Assembly (NCBI RefSeq): GCF_001718415.1
Contig: NZ_CP013377.1
Span: 2,170,001-2,234,000 of the forward strand
Source: Burkholderia pseudomultivorans
GTDB lineage: Bacteria; Pseudomonadota; Gammaproteobacteria; Burkholderiales; Burkholderiaceae
Direction: 5' to 3'
DNA length: 64,000 bases
Below are positions 49,777-61,479 of this stretch, in pieces. Within the stretch, counting starts at the first letter, position 1. Each line of letters starts with the position of its first letter. The notes beneath the pieces were generated by a model that worked only from the letters and a program-made list of their open reading frames with translations, searched no databases and was not told the DNA's origin. The translations under genes were made by a program, and so were the position numbers.

Positions 49777-52191
49777 TCAGTTCCCTTCGAGGAACGACTT
49801 CAGCTTGTCGGAACGGCTCGGGTGACGCAGCTTGCGCAGCGCCTTGGCTTCGATCTGGCGGATCCGCTCACGCGTGACGTCGAACTGCTTGCCGACTTCC
49901 TCGAGCGTGTGATCGGTGCTCATCTCGATACCGAAACGCATCCGCAGCACCTTCGCCTCGCGCGGCGTCAGCGAATCGAGCACGTCCTTCACGACGTCGC
50001 GCATGCTGGCATGCAGCGCGGCGTCCGCCGGCGCGACCGTGTTGTTGTCCTCGATGAAGTCGCCGAGATGGGAATCGTCGTCGTCGCCGATCGGCGTTTC
50101 CATCGAGATCGGCTCCTTCGCGATCTTCATGATCTTGCGGATCTTGTCTTCCGGCATCTCCATCTTCTCGGCCAGCGTCGCCGGATCCGGCTCGAGACCG
50201 GTCTCCTGCAGAATCTGCCGCGAGATGCGGTTCATCTTGTTGATCGTTTCGATCATGTGAACCGGAATACGGATCGTGCGCGCCTGGTCCGCGATCGAGC
50301 GCGTGATGGCCTGACGGATCCACCACGTCGCATACGTCGAGAACTTGTAGCCGCGACGGTATTCGAACTTGTCCACCGCCTTCATCAGGCCGATGTTGCC
50401 TTCCTGGATCAGGTCGAGGAACTGCAGGCCGCGGTTCGTGTACTTCTTCGCGATCGAGATCACGAGACGCAGGTTCGCCTCGGTCATCTCGCGCTTCGCC
50501 TGGCGCGCCTTCAGTTCGCCGGCCGCCATCTGGCGGTTGGTTTCCTTCAGGTCCTTCAGCGGCAGCACGACGCGCGCCTGCAGGTCGAGCAGGCGCTGCT
50601 GCTGTTCGCGGATCGCCGGGATGTTGCGCGACAGCACCGCGCTGTACGAGTGGCCTTCGGCCGCGATCTTCTCCGCCCAGTCGAGATCGGTCTCGCTGCC
50701 CGGGAAGCGCGCGATGAATTCCGAACGCGGCATCCCGCACTTGTCGACGACGATGTGCAGGATCTGGCGCTCGACCTGACGCACTTCGTCCACCTGCGCA
50801 CGCAGCGTGTCGCACAGACGCTCGACGGTACGCGCGGTGAAGCGGATCGTCATCAGTTCGGACTGGATCGTTTCCTGCGCCTTCAGGTAGGACTTCGACT
50901 TGTAGCCTTCCTTCTCGAACGCGCGACGCATCTTGTCGAACCACTCGCTGATCTGCGCGAATTTCTCGAGCGACGCGCGCTTGAGGGCTTCGAGCTGGGC
51001 GGCGTTGGCGGTCGCCTGCGCGGCGCCGTCATCGTCCTCCTCTTCCTCTTCTTCCTCTTCCTCTTCGGCGTCCTCGTCCTCGTTCTCGATTTCTTCCGCT
51101 TCCTTCGCGGAGAAACCGTCCGTGTCGGTGTCCGAAGCGTTCGGATCGAGCAGGCCGTCGACGAGTTCGTCGACGCGGATCTCCTCGTTCGCGACGCGCT
51201 CGGCCATCGCGAGGATGTCGGCGATCGTCGTCGGGCACGCGGAAATCGCCATCACCATGTGGCGCAGGCCGTCCTCGATCCGCTTCGCGATCTCGATTTC
51301 GCCTTCGCGCGTGAGCAGCTCGACCGTGCCCATTTCGCGCATGTACATCCGGACCGGATCGGTCGTGCGACCGAATTCGGAATCGACGGTGGACAGCGCA
51401 ACTTCCGCTTCCTCTTCGACCTCGTCGTCCGACGACGCGGCCGGCGCGTTGTCGTTCAGGAGCAGCGTTTCCGCGTCCGGCGCCTGCTCGTAAACCGCCA
51501 CGCCCATATCGTTGAACGTGCCGATGATGCCTTCGAGGGCCTCGGTCTCGGTGAAGTTGTCCGGCAGGTGGTCGTTGATTTCGGCGTACGTGAGGAAGCC
51601 GCGCTCCTTGCCGAGCTTGATCAGCGCGCGCAGTTTCACGCGGCGCTCTTCGAGCTCCTCGGCCGTGCCGGGCGTGCTCGTCGCGAACGCTTCCTTCAGC
51701 AGCGCCTTTTCCTTGGCGCGACGATCGCGCACCTTGGATTTGCCCGGTGCAGCCGCGGCTGCGGGCTGCTCGTCGCTCTGATTTGCGTCGTCATCGACGG
51801 ATACTTCGTTCAGCTTTTTCGTCATGGAGTTCGCCGTACCGGCTATATCGACTCGCGGCTGCTGGACGACAGCCGGTTGAACCGTGGGTGCATGAGTAGT
51901 ACGTACTGCCGTTTCGTCCGCCGCGGCAGTCGTGTCCCTTGCGCTTTTCGCACTTGCCCGCTTCGCCGCCGGCTTGGCCGGCCCGGAGTCGGGTCTGGCG
52001 GCAGCCCGTGTTCTGGCTGCCGGCGCCGGCGCAGCCTGAGCAGTGCCGGCCGCGGTTTTCTTTCTTGCAGTGGTTGATGTGGCTGAAGACGTTGTCCTGG
52101 AGGAAGAAGCAGACTTGGCCGCTGTGACCTTCTTGGTCGGCTCCGTCGAGCCCTTGCCTGTTGCTTTCTTTCCGCCTGTCGTCTTTGCCAT
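49777..52191 (-). CDS. rpoD: RNA polymerase primary sigma factor RpoD
   Basis: This is the 804-residue housekeeping sigma-70. The N-terminal 200 residues are an Ala/Lys/Thr-rich extension that makes it longer than the E. coli protein (613). Region 1.1 follows ([21 protein letters not shown]). An acidic stretch of consecutive Glu and Asp residues (near 385-400) is part of the non-conserved region. Regions 2 to 4 are standard: [38 protein letters not shown], and the -35-binding [20 protein letters not shown]. It is the last gene of the rpsU-yqeY-dnaG-rpoD set. Confidence 0.97.
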   Translation of the reverse strand: MAKTTGGKKATGKGSTEPTKKVTAAKSASSSRTTSSATSTTARKKTAAGTAQAAPAPAARTRAAARPDSGPAKPAAKRASAKSARDTTAAADETAVRTTHAPTVQPAVVQQPRVDIAGTANSMTKKLNEVSVDDDANQSDEQPAAAAAPGKSKVRDRRAKEKALLKEAFATSTPGTAEELEERRVKLRALIKLGKERGFLTYAEINDHLPDNFTETEALEGIIGTFNDMGVAVYEQAPDAETLLLNDNAPAASSDDEVEEEAEVALSTVDSEFGRTTDPVRMYMREMGTVELLTREGEIEIAKRIEDGLRHMVMAISACPTTIADILAMAERVANEEIRVDELVDGLLDPNASDTDTDGFSAKEAEEIENEDEDAEEEEEEEEEEDDDGAAQATANAAQLEALKRASLEKFAQISEWFDKMRRAFEKEGYKSKSYLKAQETIQSELMTIRFTARTVERLCDTLRAQVDEVRQVERQILHIVVDKCGMPRSEFIARFPGSETDLDWAEKIAAEGHSYSAVLSRNIPAIREQQQRLLDLQARVVLPLKDLKETNRQMAAGELKARQAKREMTEANLRLVISIAKKYTNRGLQFLDLIQEGNIGLMKAVDKFEYRRGYKFSTYATWWIRQAITRSIADQARTIRIPVHMIETINKMNRISRQILQETGLEPDPATLAEKMEMPEDKIRKIMKIAKEPISMETPIGDDDDSHLGDFIEDNNTVAPADAALHASMRDVVKDVLDSLTPREAKVLRMRFGIEMSTDHTLEEVGKQFDVTRERIRQIEAKALRKLRHPSRSDKLKSFLEGN

Positions 52192-52279
52192 CGCGAATCT
52201 CGCCTCTGCTTAGAAAACAAACCGCTGGAAACCTTATATTATAGCACGCTGGGGAGCCCTCTCCTGGCGCCCCGGCCGC

Positions 52280-54157
52280 CTACAGCCCAAGCCGACGTTT
52301 CATGTCGGTTCGCTGCTCATTCAAGTGCTTCAATTCGGCCAATTCCTCGGGCGTGAACGCGGATTGCCGCGCCAGCCGATCGAGCCGGTCGCAGCACGCG
52401 TCGTAGCGCACCTTGAGCACCGCCGCCTGCAGTTCCTCCCCCGCGATCCGTTCCTGTTCACGCTGCCGCTCGGACACCGTCTCGTCTTCCGGATTCTGTA
52501 ACAGCAAATCGCGGACGTTTTCATCATAGTCCAGAATTTCGCGGAAGATTTCCTCGTAAGTCGCGCTGTTCGAGGAGGTCCGCAGGACGTCGGACAGCAG
52601 CCGGAACTCCGCGCCTTCGCCGAGCGCGCGCGCGTGCTCGACGACTTCGGCGAACAGCTCGCCGATGCGCGGCAGTGCGCGCAGGGTCGCAATCTGCTCG
52701 TCATCGAGCTGCGACGCGAGCCGCGGATGCATCACCAGCGTGCGCAGCGCGCGCTTCTCGCTGTCCGTCACGCGGCGCCGGTCGCTGCGCGCAGGCGCCT
52801 GGCGCGGCGCCGCCGCGATCCGCGCATCGACGTCGGACAGCCCCGCCACTTCCTCGAACGGGATATCGAGGCGATCCGCGAACATGTGCATGATCTGCGC
52901 GCGCAACGCGTTCGCAGGCAGCGCCTGCAGCAGCGGCTTTGCATCGAACAGCGCCTTGGCCCGGCCTTCCGGCTGGTCGAGCGCCTTGCCGGCAATTGCT
53001 TCGTTCAACAGAAATTGCGACAGCGGCATCGCGCGCTCCACCTGCTCGGAGAACGCCTCCGCGCCGAACTCGCGGACATAGCTGTCCGGATCGTGCTCGG
53101 GCGGCAAAAATAGGAACCGGATCGTGCGGTTGTCCGCCGCATGCGGCAGGCACGCTTCGAGCGCGCGCCGCGCGGCGCGCCGGCCGGCCGAGTCGCCGTC
53201 GAAGCTGAAGATGACGGTGTCGGTCTGTCGCAGCAGCTTCTGCACGTGGATCGGCGTGCAGGCCGTGCCGAGCGTCGCGACCGCGTTCGGGAAGCCGAGC
53301 TGCGCGAGCGCGACGACGTCCATGTAGCCTTCGACGACCAGCGCATACTTGCGCTCGCGGATCGCGAGCCGCGCCTCGAACAGGCCGTAGAGCTCGCTGC
53401 CCTTGTTGAACAGCGGCGTTTCGGGCGAATTCAGGTACTTCGGCTCGCCGGCGCCCAGCACGCGGCCGCCGAAGCCGATCACCTGCCCCTTCACGTTGCG
53501 GATCGGGAACATGATCCGCTCGCGGAACCGGTCGTAGCGCCGCGCGACGCCCTGCGCATCGGTCTTCTCGCTGACGATCACCAGCCCCGCCTCGACGAGC
53601 GCGTCGTCCCGATAGTCGGGAAATGCCGTTTCGAGGTTCTGCCAGCCGTCCGGCGCATAGCCGAGCCCGAAACGCGCGGCGATCTCGCCGGTCAGGCCCC
53701 GGTTTTTCAGATACTGGATCGCGGCCGTCGCGCCGCGCAACTGCTTGCGATAGTAGTCGCAGGCCGTGGACATCACGTCGGACAGCGCGGTCGCGACCGA
53801 TTTCGACACGGGCGCCGGATAATCGCCGCCACCGCCGCCACCGCCGCCGCCGCCGCGCATCGACGGCTCGTGCGGCACGGTCAGCCCGACCGACTGCGCG
53901 AGCTCCTGCACGGCCTCGGGGAACGTCAGCCCCGCATGCTCCATCAGGAAGCCGATCGCCGTGCCGTGCGCGCCGCAGCCGAAGCAGTGATAGAACTGCT
54001 TGGTCGGGCTGACGGTAAACGACGGGCTCTTCTCGTTGTGAAACGGGCACAGCCCCATGAAGTTCGCGCCGCCCTTCTTGAGCTGCACGTACCGGCCCAC
54101 CACGTCGACGATATCGACGCGGTTCAGCAAATCCTGCAGGAACGAATGCGGAATCAC
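52280..54157 (-). CDS. dnaG: DNA primase
   Basis: This is a 625-residue DnaG. It has an N-terminal zinc ribbon (LCPFHNEKSPSFTVSP, YHCFGCGAHG), a core with the TOPRIM motifs (ALVVEGYMDVVALAQLG, IFSFDGDSAGRRAA), and a C-terminal helicase-binding domain. A run of nine Gly residues near position 105 lies between zinc and core domains and appears as CCGCCACC repeats in the DNA. It makes the RNA primers for replication. It is encoded between yqeY and rpoD. Confidence 0.96.
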   Translation of the reverse strand: MIPHSFLQDLLNRVDIVDVVGRYVQLKKGGANFMGLCPFHNEKSPSFTVSPTKQFYHCFGCGAHGTAIGFLMEHAGLTFPEAVQELAQSVGLTVPHEPSMRGGGGGGGGGGDYPAPVSKSVATALSDVMSTACDYYRKQLRGATAAIQYLKNRGLTGEIAARFGLGYAPDGWQNLETAFPDYRDDALVEAGLVIVSEKTDAQGVARRYDRFRERIMFPIRNVKGQVIGFGGRVLGAGEPKYLNSPETPLFNKGSELYGLFEARLAIRERKYALVVEGYMDVVALAQLGFPNAVATLGTACTPIHVQKLLRQTDTVIFSFDGDSAGRRAARRALEACLPHAADNRTIRFLFLPPEHDPDSYVREFGAEAFSEQVERAMPLSQFLLNEAIAGKALDQPEGRAKALFDAKPLLQALPANALRAQIMHMFADRLDIPFEEVAGLSDVDARIAAAPRQAPARSDRRRVTDSEKRALRTLVMHPRLASQLDDEQIATLRALPRIGELFAEVVEHARALGEGAEFRLLSDVLRTSSNSATYEEIFREILDYDENVRDLLLQNPEDETVSERQREQERIAGEELQAAVLKVRYDACCDRLDRLARQSAFTPEELAELKHLNEQRTDMKRRLGL

Positions 54158-54229
54158 CGTGGGATCGAGCGAAAAGAGGTCATGCGACGCCCCGGCGCAC
54201 GCACCGAAGGGTGCACCGGGGCAACGGGC

Positions 54230-54676
54230 TTACTTCGACAGCGCGGCCTTGACCAGCCCGGAAACGGCCGTCATGTCGGCGCGGCCGGCGAGCTTGCCCT
54301 TCAGCACGCCCATCACCTTGCCCATGTCCTGCGGGCCGGCGGCGCCCGTCTGCGCGACCGCAGCCTGCACTTCGGCGGCGACTTCGGCGTCCGACAGCTG
54401 CGCGGGCATGTAGCCGGCCAGCACGGTCAGCTCGGCCTGCTCCTTCGCGACGAGATCGTCGCGGCCCGCAGCCTGGAACTGGCTGATCGAGTCCTTGCGC
54501 TGCTTGATCATCTTGTCGATCACGGCCGTGACGGCCGCGTCGTCGAGCGTGACCTGCTCGTCGACCTCGCGCTGCTTGATCGCGGCCATCAGCAGGCGAA
54601 TCGTCGCGAGACGCTCGCTTTCCTTCGCGCGCATCGCGGCCTTCATGTCATCGCTGATCTGCTCTTTCAAACTCAT
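54230..54676 (-). CDS. yqeY: GatB/YqeY domain protein
   Basis: This 148-residue helical protein is related to the tail domain of the amidotransferase subunit GatB (MSLKEQISDDMKAAMRAKES, VLAGYMPAQLSDAEVAAEV, MGKVMGVLKGKLAGRADM). The family probably binds tRNA, but its exact role is unknown. It is encoded between rpsU and dnaG, as in most beta-proteobacteria. Confidence 0.92.
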   Translation of the reverse strand: MSLKEQISDDMKAAMRAKESERLATIRLLMAAIKQREVDEQVTLDDAAVTAVIDKMIKQRKDSISQFQAAGRDDLVAKEQAELTVLAGYMPAQLSDAEVAAEVQAAVAQTGAAGPQDMGKVMGVLKGKLAGRADMTAVSGLVKAALSK

Positions 54677-54725
54677 CTTTCACCCGGGGTGGAAACGTGA
54701 ACGCGACGCCCGCAATGGACGTCAA

Positions 54726-54762
54726 CACAAAAACCCGCTTGGACAATGTCTCAAGCGGGTTG
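54726..54762 (-). terminator. rpsU terminator
   Basis: AACCCGCTTG/CAAGCGGGTT is followed by TTT on the minus strand, 86 bases after the rpsU stop. It would separate rpsU from yqeY. Confidence 0.7.
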
Positions 54763-54847
54763 CTCGAATCCGGCATCGGCGGCTCCCTGCCCGATCGCGT
54801 GGAGTTCGCCGGTGCGCCGCTCAGCGAACCGCGCGGCGCCCAATCGT

Positions 54848-55060
54848 TCAGTACAGCTTCTTCGGCAGCATCTGGCTGCGGATACGCTTGTAGTGACGCT
54901 TTACCGCCGCAGCCTTCTTGCGCTTGCGCTCCGCGGTCGGCTTCTCGTAAAACTCGCGCGCACGAAGCTCGGTCAGCAGACCGTTCTTCTCGATCGTGCG
55001 CTTGAAGCGACGCATGGCAACTTCGAACGGCTCGTTTTCTTTAACGCGAATGATCGTCAT
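54848..55060 (-). CDS. rpsU: 30S ribosomal protein S21
   Basis: This is a 70-residue S21 ([20 protein letters not shown], then the basic end [15 protein letters not shown]). It sits near the 3' end of 16S rRNA and is needed to start translation. It is the first gene of the macromolecular synthesis cluster. An AT-rich gap upstream (55061-55135) should hold the promoter. Confidence 0.96.
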   Translation of the reverse strand: MTIIRVKENEPFEVAMRRFKRTIEKNGLLTELRAREFYEKPTAERKRKKAAAVKRHYKRIRSQMLPKKLY

Positions 55061-55135
55061 GATCCGACACGAATAAAGGTTTGCAGGGAAAGATTAACGA
55101 GTATAGCAGAGCCGTTGCACAAAGGCACTAGCGCG

Positions 55136-56356
55136 TCAAGCACCGCGCGCGAACTCGGCCGCGGCCTGCCCGGCGGCGGTGCCGGACGCCCACGCCCACT
55201 GGAAATTGTAGCCGCCGAGCCAGCCCGTCACGTCGACCGCCTCGCCGACGAAGAACAGCCCCGGCACCCGCGCGCTCATCATCGTCGCCGACGACAGCTC
55301 GCGCGTGTCGACCCCGCCCTTCGTCACCTCGGCCTTCTTGTAGCCCTCGGTGCCGTTCGGCGTCAGCGTCCAGCCGGTCAGCGCGTCGCCGATCTGGCGC
55401 AGCGTCTTGTCGGGCAGGTCCGCGAGCCGCGCGTCGGCCGCGACGCGGTGCGTGTCGAGCCACACGTGCGCGAGGCGCGACGGCACCCAGTCTGCGAGCA
55501 GCGAGCCGATCTGCCGCTTCGACGTGCGCTTCGCCTCGAGCAGGTCGGCCATCGCGTCGCGCTGCGGCAGCAGGTCGATGCGGATCGGCTCGCCCGGCTG
55601 CCAGTAGCTCGAGATCTGCAGGATGCCGGGCCCCGACAGCCCGCGATGCGTCAGCAGCAGATCCTCGACGAATTCGCCGCCGCGCTTCCTGTCGCCGGTC
55701 GACACGCGCACTTCCAGCGACACGCCCGACAACGCCGCGAACGGCGCCCAGTCCTGCTGCGCGAACGTCAGCGGCACGAGCGCGGGCCGCGTATCGACGA
55801 GCTTGTGTCCGAACTGCTTCGCGAGCCGGTAGCCGAAATCGGTCGCGCCGATCTTCGGAATCGACAGGCCGCCGGTCGCGACGACCAGGGCGCGCGCACG
55901 GATCGGCCCGGCCTGCTGCGTATCGAGCGTGAAGCCGTCGGCCGGCGCATGACGCACCGCGTCGACGACGACCGGGCGGCGCCACGCGACGCCGCCCGCA
56001 TCGCACTCGTGCTTCAGCATGTCGATGACCGCGTCGCTGCCGTGATCGCAGAACAGCTGGCCCTTGTGTTTTTCGTGCCAGGTCACGCGATGCCGCTTGA
56101 GCAGCCCGAGGAAGTCGCGCGGCGTATAGCGCGCCAGCGCCGAGCGCGCGAAATGCGGATTGGCCGACAGATAGTTGTCGGGCCCGGCGTACAGGTTCGT
56201 GAAGTTGCAGCGGCCGCCGCCCGAGATGCGGATTTTCTCGGCGAGCCGCGGCGCGTGGTCGATCAGCACCACGCGGCGGCCGAGTTGCCCGGCGACCGCG
56301 GCGCTCATCATGCCGGCGGCGCCCGCGCCGATCACGGCGATATCGTAAGTTTCCAT
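55136..56356 (-). CDS. FAD-dependent oxidoreductase, BaiN/HI0933 family
   Basis: This 406-residue flavoprotein has a dinucleotide fold at the N-terminus ([18 protein letters not shown]) and the family mark [16 protein letters not shown] second FAD-binding segment is [19 protein letters not shown], and the C-terminus has [20 protein letters not shown]. The family (YhiN, BaiN) reduces unsaturated substrates, but the substrate here is unknown. It is divergent from tsaD. Confidence 0.9.
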   Translation of the reverse strand: METYDIAVIGAGAAGMMSAAVAGQLGRRVVLIDHAPRLAEKIRISGGGRCNFTNLYAGPDNYLSANPHFARSALARYTPRDFLGLLKRHRVTWHEKHKGQLFCDHGSDAVIDMLKHECDAGGVAWRRPVVVDAVRHAPADGFTLDTQQAGPIRARALVVATGGLSIPKIGATDFGYRLAKQFGHKLVDTRPALVPLTFAQQDWAPFAALSGVSLEVRVSTGDRKRGGEFVEDLLLTHRGLSGPGILQISSYWQPGEPIRIDLLPQRDAMADLLEAKRTSKRQIGSLLADWVPSRLAHVWLDTHRVAADARLADLPDKTLRQIGDALTGWTLTPNGTEGYKKAEVTKGGVDTRELSSATMMSARVPGLFFVGEAVDVTGWLGGYNFQWAWASGTAAGQAAAEFARGA

Positions 56357-56486
56357 GGCGCGGATTGTACCCGCCCGGCACCGCGCCCGGGCCCCCGCCA
56401 GCGGCGGCCGGCACTCGCCTGCTATACTTTCCGGTTACGTTGACATATCGGCGGCGCACTCGACGCAGCGCGCCCCGCCCGCACCC

Positions 56487-57527
56487 ATGCTCGTTCTCGG
56501 CATCGAAAGCTCCTGCGACGAAACCGGCCTCGCGCTCTACGACACGCAGCGCGGCCTGCTCGCGCACGCGCTCCACTCGCAGATCGCGATGCACCGCGAC
56601 TACGGCGGCGTCGTGCCCGAACTCGCGTCGCGCGACCACATCCGTCGCGCGCTGCCGCTGCTCGAGGAAGTCATGCAGAAAAGCGGCACGCGCCGCGACG
56701 ACATCGACGCGATCGCATTCACGCAAGGCCCCGGCCTCGCCGGCGCGCTGCTGGTCGGCGCGAGCATCGCGAACGCGCTCGCGCTCGCGTGGAACAAGCC
56801 GACCGTCGGCATCCATCATCTCGAAGGCCATTTGCTGTCGCCGCTGCTCGTCGATCAGCCGCCGCCGTTTCCGTTCGTCGCGCTGCTCGTGTCGGGCGGC
56901 CATACGCAGCTGATGCGCGTGACCGACGTCGGCGTGTACGAAACGCTCGGCGAAACGCTCGACGACGCGGCCGGCGAAGCATTCGACAAGACCGCGAAGC
57001 TGATCGGCCTCGGCTATCCGGGCGGCCCGGAGGTGTCGAAGCTGGCGGAAACGGGCACGCCGGGCGCCGTCGTGCTGCCGCGCCCGATGCTGCATTCGGG
57101 CGATCTCGACTTCAGCTTCAGCGGGCTGAAAACGGCCGTGCTCACGCAGATGAAGAAGTTCGAGGCGGCGAAGCTGACCGGCGAAGCGCTCGAGCGCGCG
57201 AAGGCCGACCTCGCGCGCGGCTTCGTCGATGCGGCCGTCGACGTGCTCGTCGCGAAGTCGCTCGCCGCGCTGAAAAAGACCAAGCTCAAGCGTCTCGTGG
57301 TCGCAGGCGGCGTCGGTGCGAACCGCCAGCTGCGCGCAACGCTGTCGGCCACCGCGGCGAAGCGCGGCTTCGACGTGCACTACCCGGACCTCGCGCTGTG
57401 CACCGACAACGGCGCGATGATCGCGCTTGCCGGCGCACTGCGGCTCGCGCGCTGGCCCGAGCAGGCGAACGCCGACTATGCGTTCACGGTGAAGCCGCGC
57501 TGGGATCTCGCCTCGCTCGCACGCTGA
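56487..57527 (+). CDS. tsaD: tRNA threonylcarbamoyltransferase TsaD
   Basis: This 346-residue enzyme adds threonylcarbamoyl to A37 of tRNAs that read ANN codons. It begins [19 protein letters not shown], has the metal-binding HLEGHLLSP, and the ASKHA-fold pattern VSGGHTQLM and [16 protein letters not shown] 56487 is the family start; the open frame upstream overlaps the flavoprotein gene promoter. Confidence 0.96.
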   Translation: MLVLGIESSCDETGLALYDTQRGLLAHALHSQIAMHRDYGGVVPELASRDHIRRALPLLEEVMQKSGTRRDDIDAIAFTQGPGLAGALLVGASIANALALAWNKPTVGIHHLEGHLLSPLLVDQPPPFPFVALLVSGGHTQLMRVTDVGVYETLGETLDDAAGEAFDKTAKLIGLGYPGGPEVSKLAETGTPGAVVLPRPMLHSGDLDFSFSGLKTAVLTQMKKFEAAKLTGEALERAKADLARGFVDAAVDVLVAKSLAALKKTKLKRLVVAGGVGANRQLRATLSATAAKRGFDVHYPDLALCTDNGAMIALAGALRLARWPEQANADYAFTVKPRWDLASLAR

Positions 57528-57570
57528 ACCTCACGCACAGGCGCCAGCGCCTCGCGCAGCGCACGAATGC

Positions 57571-57600
57571 AAAAAAGCCGCTCGTCCGAGCGGCTTTTTG
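57571..57600. terminator. Bidirectional terminator between tsaD and folE2
   Basis: AAAAAAGCCGCTCG/CGAGCGGCTTTTTG is a strong stem with A- and T-runs on its two sides, and so can serve both converging genes. Confidence 0.85.
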
Positions 57601-57634
57601 TTCGGCGCGAGGCGCGCCGCAGGCGAAGCGTACG

Positions 57635-58447
57635 TTACGCCGCCTGCCGCTTGTCGCGCTCGATCAGCGCATACGCGCTGTGGTTGTGGATCGATTCGAA
57701 GTTCTCGGCTTCGAGCACGTACGCGACGATGCGCTCGTCCGCATCGAGACGCGTCGCGACGTCACGCACGAGATCCTCGACGAACTTCGGGTTCTCGTAC
57801 GCGCGCTCGGTGACGAACTTCTCGTCCGGACGCTTCAGCAGGCCCCACAGCTCGCACGACGCCTCTTCCTCCGCGATGCGGATCAGCGCCTCGACCGGCA
57901 GGTCGGCCGCCAGCTCGGCGTCGATCGTCACGTGCGAGCGCTGGTTGTGCGCACCGTACTGCGAGATCTTCTTCGAACACGGGCACAGGCTCGTCACCGG
58001 CACGAGCACCTTCAGGAACAGGCGCGTATCGCCGTTGCGGCGCTCGCCCGCGAGCGTCACTTCGTAGTCGAGCAGACTCTGCACGCCCGACACGGGCGCG
58101 GTCTTGTTCACGAAGTACGGGAACGTGACCTCGATGCGGCCCGCGTCGGCTTCGAGCTTCTCGAGCATCGACGCGAGCATCGCGCGGAAGCGCTCGACCG
58201 TCAGCGGCGCCGCCCGATGTTCCTCGAGCAGCGCGACGAAGCGCGACATGTGCGTGCCCTTCTGGTCGGCCGGCAAGCGAACGTCGAGATTCCAGAGGCC
58301 GACCGTCGGCTGCACGTCGCCGCTTTCGGTATGCACCGTCAACGGATGTCGGACCGCCTTCACGCCCACGCGCTGAATCGTGATCTGACGGGTATCCACC
58401 GTGCTCTGCACGTCGGGCATCACGAAGGCGGGATTCATCTGGTTCAT
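57635..58447 (-). CDS. folE2: GTP cyclohydrolase FolE2 (type IB)
   Basis: This 270-residue enzyme converts GTP to dihydroneopterin triphosphate for folate or queuosine. It has [13 protein letters not shown], and the metal-site region [20 protein letters not shown] with the active Cys. It ends [17 protein letters not shown]. Type IB enzymes can replace FolE when zinc is short. I choose ATG 58447, which has AAGGA upstream. Confidence 0.94.
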   Translation of the reverse strand: MNQMNPAFVMPDVQSTVDTRQITIQRVGVKAVRHPLTVHTESGDVQPTVGLWNLDVRLPADQKGTHMSRFVALLEEHRAAPLTVERFRAMLASMLEKLEADAGRIEVTFPYFVNKTAPVSGVQSLLDYEVTLAGERRNGDTRLFLKVLVPVTSLCPCSKKISQYGAHNQRSHVTIDAELAADLPVEALIRIAEEEASCELWGLLKRPDEKFVTERAYENPKFVEDLVRDVATRLDADERIVAYVLEAENFESIHNHSAYALIERDKRQAA

Positions 58448-58513
58448 CTGGTTCAATCCTTCTTTCTTATTAGCCGCGCGTTCGTCGACGCGCACGCAGC
58501 GTCATGCGGCAGC

Positions 58514-58548
58514 CGAAAAAGCAACATGGGCCCGCAGGCCCATGTTTT
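58514..58548 (-). terminator. dxs terminator
   Basis: ACATGGGCC/GGCCCATGT with a four-base loop is followed by TTGCTTTTTC on the minus strand, between dxs and folE2. Confidence 0.65.
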
Positions 58549-58608
58549 CCGCATCAATGTAGACCGGTTGCGCCAGTCGCACCGACGCCGCCCGCGGGCG
58601 GCGTCAGC

Positions 58609-60513
58609 TTACGCGACGCGCTTGGCCTGATCGGCGACGGCAGCCGCCGGATTCAGGAAGCGTTCGCGGATCGATTTCGCGATGCCCGCGCCGTCGAGGC
58701 CGCATTGCGACAGCAGCTTCGCGGGATCGCCATGATCGATGAACTGGTCAGGGAGGCCCAATTGTAGTACGGGTCGGATAACCCCACTCTCCATCAGGGC
58801 TTCCACGCATGCCGAACCCGCGCCGCCCATCACGCAGCCTTCTTCGGCGGTGACGAGGTAATCGTGCGTCTCGGCGAGCTCGCGCACGAGCGCCGCGTCG
58901 ACCGGCTTCACGAAACGCATGTTCGCCACGGTCGCGTCGAGTTCCTCGGCAGCGGCCAGCGACGGCGCGACCATCGTGCCGAACGCGAGGATCGCGATGC
59001 GCTTGCCCTCCGGCTGCGACGTGCGACGACGCACCTCGCCCTTGCCGATCGGCAGCTCGGTGAATTCCTTCACCGTCGCGACGCCGGTGCCCGCGCCGCG
59101 CGGATAGCGCACCGCGGTCGGGTTCGGCTGCTGCAGCGCGGTGTGCAGCATCTGGCGGCATTCGTTCTCGTCGGACGCGGCCATGATCGTCATGTTCGGG
59201 ATGCAGCGCATGAACGCGAGATCGTATGCGCCCGCATGCGTCGCGCCGTCCGCGCCGACGAGGCCCGCGCGGTCGATCGCGAACACGACCGGCAGGTTCT
59301 GCAGCGCGACGTCGTGGATCAGCTGGTCGTACGCGCGCTGCAGGAACGTCGAGTAGATCGCGACGACGGGCTTCAGGCCTTCGGTCGCGAGGCCGCCCGC
59401 GAACGTCACCGCGTGCTGCTCGGCGATGCCGACGTCGTAGTAGCGATCCTTGAAGCGCTTCTCGAACTCGACCATGCCCGAGCCTTCGCGCATCGCGGGC
59501 GTGATACCGACGACGCGCGTATCGCGCTCGGCTTCGTCGCACAGCCATTCGCCGAACACCTGCGTATAGGTCTTCTTCGCAGGCGTGGCCGACGGCTTGA
59601 TGCCTTCGGCCGGATTGAACTTGCCGGGGCCGTGGTAGAGCACGGGATCGGCTTCGGCCAGCTTGTAGCCCTGGCCTTTCTTCGTCACCACGTGCAGGAA
59701 CTGCGGGCCGCGCAGTTCGCGGATGTTCTGCAGCGTCGGGATCAGCGAATCGAGATCGTGACCGTCGATCGGGCCGATGTAGTTGAAGCCGAATTCCTCG
59801 AACAGCGTAGCCGGCACGACCATGCCCTTCGCATGCTCCTCGAGCTTGCGCGCGAGTTCGAGCACCGGCGGCGCGACGCTCAGCACGCGCTCGACGCCCG
59901 CACGTGCGGCCGCGTAGAAGCGGCCCGACATCAGGCGTGCAAGATGGCGATTCAGCGCGCCGACCGGCGGCGAGATCGACATGTCGTTGTCGTTCAGGAT
60001 CACGAGCAGCTTCGCGTCCTCGGACACGCCCGCATTGTTCATCGCCTCGAACGCCATGCCGGCCGTCATCGCGCCGTCGCCGATCACCGCGATCGAGAAG
60101 CGGTCGTCGCCGTTCAGCTGGCTGCCGATCGCCATGCCGAGCGCGGCCGAGATCGACGTGCTCGAATGCGCGGTGCCGAACGTGTCGTATTCGGATTCGG
60201 AGCGGCGCGGGAAGCCCGAGATGCCGCCGAGCTGGCGCAGCGTCGGCATTTCGTCGCGACGGCCGGTCAGGATCTTGTGCGGGTAGGTCTGGTGCCCCAC
60301 GTCCCAGACGATGCGATCGTTCGGCGTGTTGAACACGTAGTGCAGCGCGATCGTCAGCTCGACCGTCCCGAGGTTGGACGACAAATGGCCGCCCGTCTTC
60401 GACACGCTGTCGAGCACGAACGCACGCAGTTCATCCGCGAGCGGTTGCAGTTGGCGACGATCGAGGCGGCGCAGGTCCGCCGGGTCGTCGATGGTTTTCA
60501 GCAAGTCGTACAT
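58609..60513 (-). CDS. dxs: 1-deoxy-D-xylulose-5-phosphate synthase
   Basis: This 634-residue thiamin-diphosphate enzyme joins pyruvate and glyceraldehyde 3-phosphate in the first step of the MEP pathway to isoprenoids. It has [20 protein letters not shown], the cofactor motif [20 protein letters not shown], and [20 protein letters not shown]. It starts [15 protein letters not shown]. It is next to ispA and xseB, the usual cluster. Confidence 0.96.
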   Translation of the reverse strand: MYDLLKTIDDPADLRRLDRRQLQPLADELRAFVLDSVSKTGGHLSSNLGTVELTIALHYVFNTPNDRIVWDVGHQTYPHKILTGRRDEMPTLRQLGGISGFPRRSESEYDTFGTAHSSTSISAALGMAIGSQLNGDDRFSIAVIGDGAMTAGMAFEAMNNAGVSEDAKLLVILNDNDMSISPPVGALNRHLARLMSGRFYAAARAGVERVLSVAPPVLELARKLEEHAKGMVVPATLFEEFGFNYIGPIDGHDLDSLIPTLQNIRELRGPQFLHVVTKKGQGYKLAEADPVLYHGPGKFNPAEGIKPSATPAKKTYTQVFGEWLCDEAERDTRVVGITPAMREGSGMVEFEKRFKDRYYDVGIAEQHAVTFAGGLATEGLKPVVAIYSTFLQRAYDQLIHDVALQNLPVVFAIDRAGLVGADGATHAGAYDLAFMRCIPNMTIMAASDENECRQMLHTALQQPNPTAVRYPRGAGTGVATVKEFTELPIGKGEVRRRTSQPEGKRIAILAFGTMVAPSLAAAEELDATVANMRFVKPVDAALVRELAETHDYLVTAEEGCVMGGAGSACVEALMESGVIRPVLQLGLPDQFIDHGDPAKLLSQCGLDGAGIAKSIRERFLNPAAAVADQAKRVA

Positions 60514-60594
60514 CGTCGTTCCATTGTAGGAAATCAAACGCGCCCGCATTCTGTTGCACGCACCGTAGCGTGTGCGCGGCGGCGGGCTTTCGCG

Positions 60595-61479
60595 TCAGCT
60601 GACCCGGTTCACTACCAGGTCGGCAAGTTCGGCGAGACGCTGCGCGCGTGCGCCGAACGGTTTCAGCGCATCATGCGCTTCGGTGCGCAGTTGCGCAGCG
60701 AGTTCGCGCGACGCATCGAGGCCGAGGATCGATACGTAGGTCGGCTTGTCGTTCGCCGCGTCCTTGCCGGCCGTCTTGCCGAGCGTCGCCGAATCGGTCG
60801 TCACGTCGAGAATGTCGTCGACGACCTGGAAGGCCAGGCCCACGCCCCCCGCATAGACGTCGAGCGCAGCCATCGCGTCGGCCGACGGCGTGTCGCCGGC
60901 CAGCGCACCCATCCGCACGGCCGCGCGCAGTAGCGCGCCGGTCTTCATGCGGTGCATCGTTTCGAGCTGCTCGCGCGTCAGCTTCAGGCCGACGCTCGCC
61001 AGGTCGATCGCCTGCCCGCCGGCCATGCCGATCGAGCCGCTCGCGAGCGCCAGCTCGCGCACGAGCGCCGCCTGCTGCACCGGCGACAGCGCAGCCGCGT
61101 CGGTCAGCGCGACGAACGCCTGCGACTGCAACGCGTCGCCGACCAGCAGCGCGGTCGGCTCGTCGTACTGCACGTGCACGGTCGGCTTGCCGCGCCGCAG
61201 CGCGTCGTCGTCCATGCACGGCATGTCGTCGTGCACGAGCGAGTAGACGTGGATCATCTCCAGCGCCGCCGCCGCCGCGTTGCGCGCCGCTTCCGTCGCG
61301 CCGGTCAGCTCGCCCGCTGCATGGCACAGCAGCGGGCGAACGCGCTTGCCGCCGCCGAGGACCGCATAGCGCATCGCTTCGTGGAGTTGCGTGGGCACCA
61401 CGTTTTCAGCCGGCAAATAGTGGCCGAGTGCGTCCTCGACGCGGTCCAGCACGGACCGCATCCATTGTTCGAATGTCAT
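60595..61479 (-). CDS. ispA: Farnesyl diphosphate synthase
   Basis: This 294-residue prenyltransferase has both Asp-rich motifs, LVHDDMPCMDDD and FQVVDDILD, and the start region LGGGKRVRPLLCHAAGEL. It makes farnesyl diphosphate from IPP and DMAPP. ATG 61479 overlaps the xseB stop (ATGA). The Arg-rich upstream frame is the shadow of xseB. Confidence 0.95.
   Translation of the reverse strand: MTFEQWMRSVLDRVEDALGHYLPAENVVPTQLHEAMRYAVLGGGKRVRPLLCHAAGELTGATEAARNAAAAALEMIHVYSLVHDDMPCMDDDALRRGKPTVHVQYDEPTALLVGDALQSQAFVALTDAAALSPVQQAALVRELALASGSIGMAGGQAIDLASVGLKLTREQLETMHRMKTGALLRAAVRMGALAGDTPSADAMAALDVYAGGVGLAFQVVDDILDVTTDSATLGKTAGKDAANDKPTYVSILGLDASRELAAQLRTEAHDALKPFGARAQRLAELADLVVNRVS

Noticed and set aside
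49552..52077. 841-residue plus-strand frame opposite rpoD
   Set aside because: It is Arg/His/Leu-rich without motifs and runs through the tRNA gene and fully antisense to rpoD, which is certain.
58864..60933. 689-residue plus-strand frame opposite dxs and ispA
   Set aside because: It has the same shadow composition and crosses two certain genes and the gap between them.
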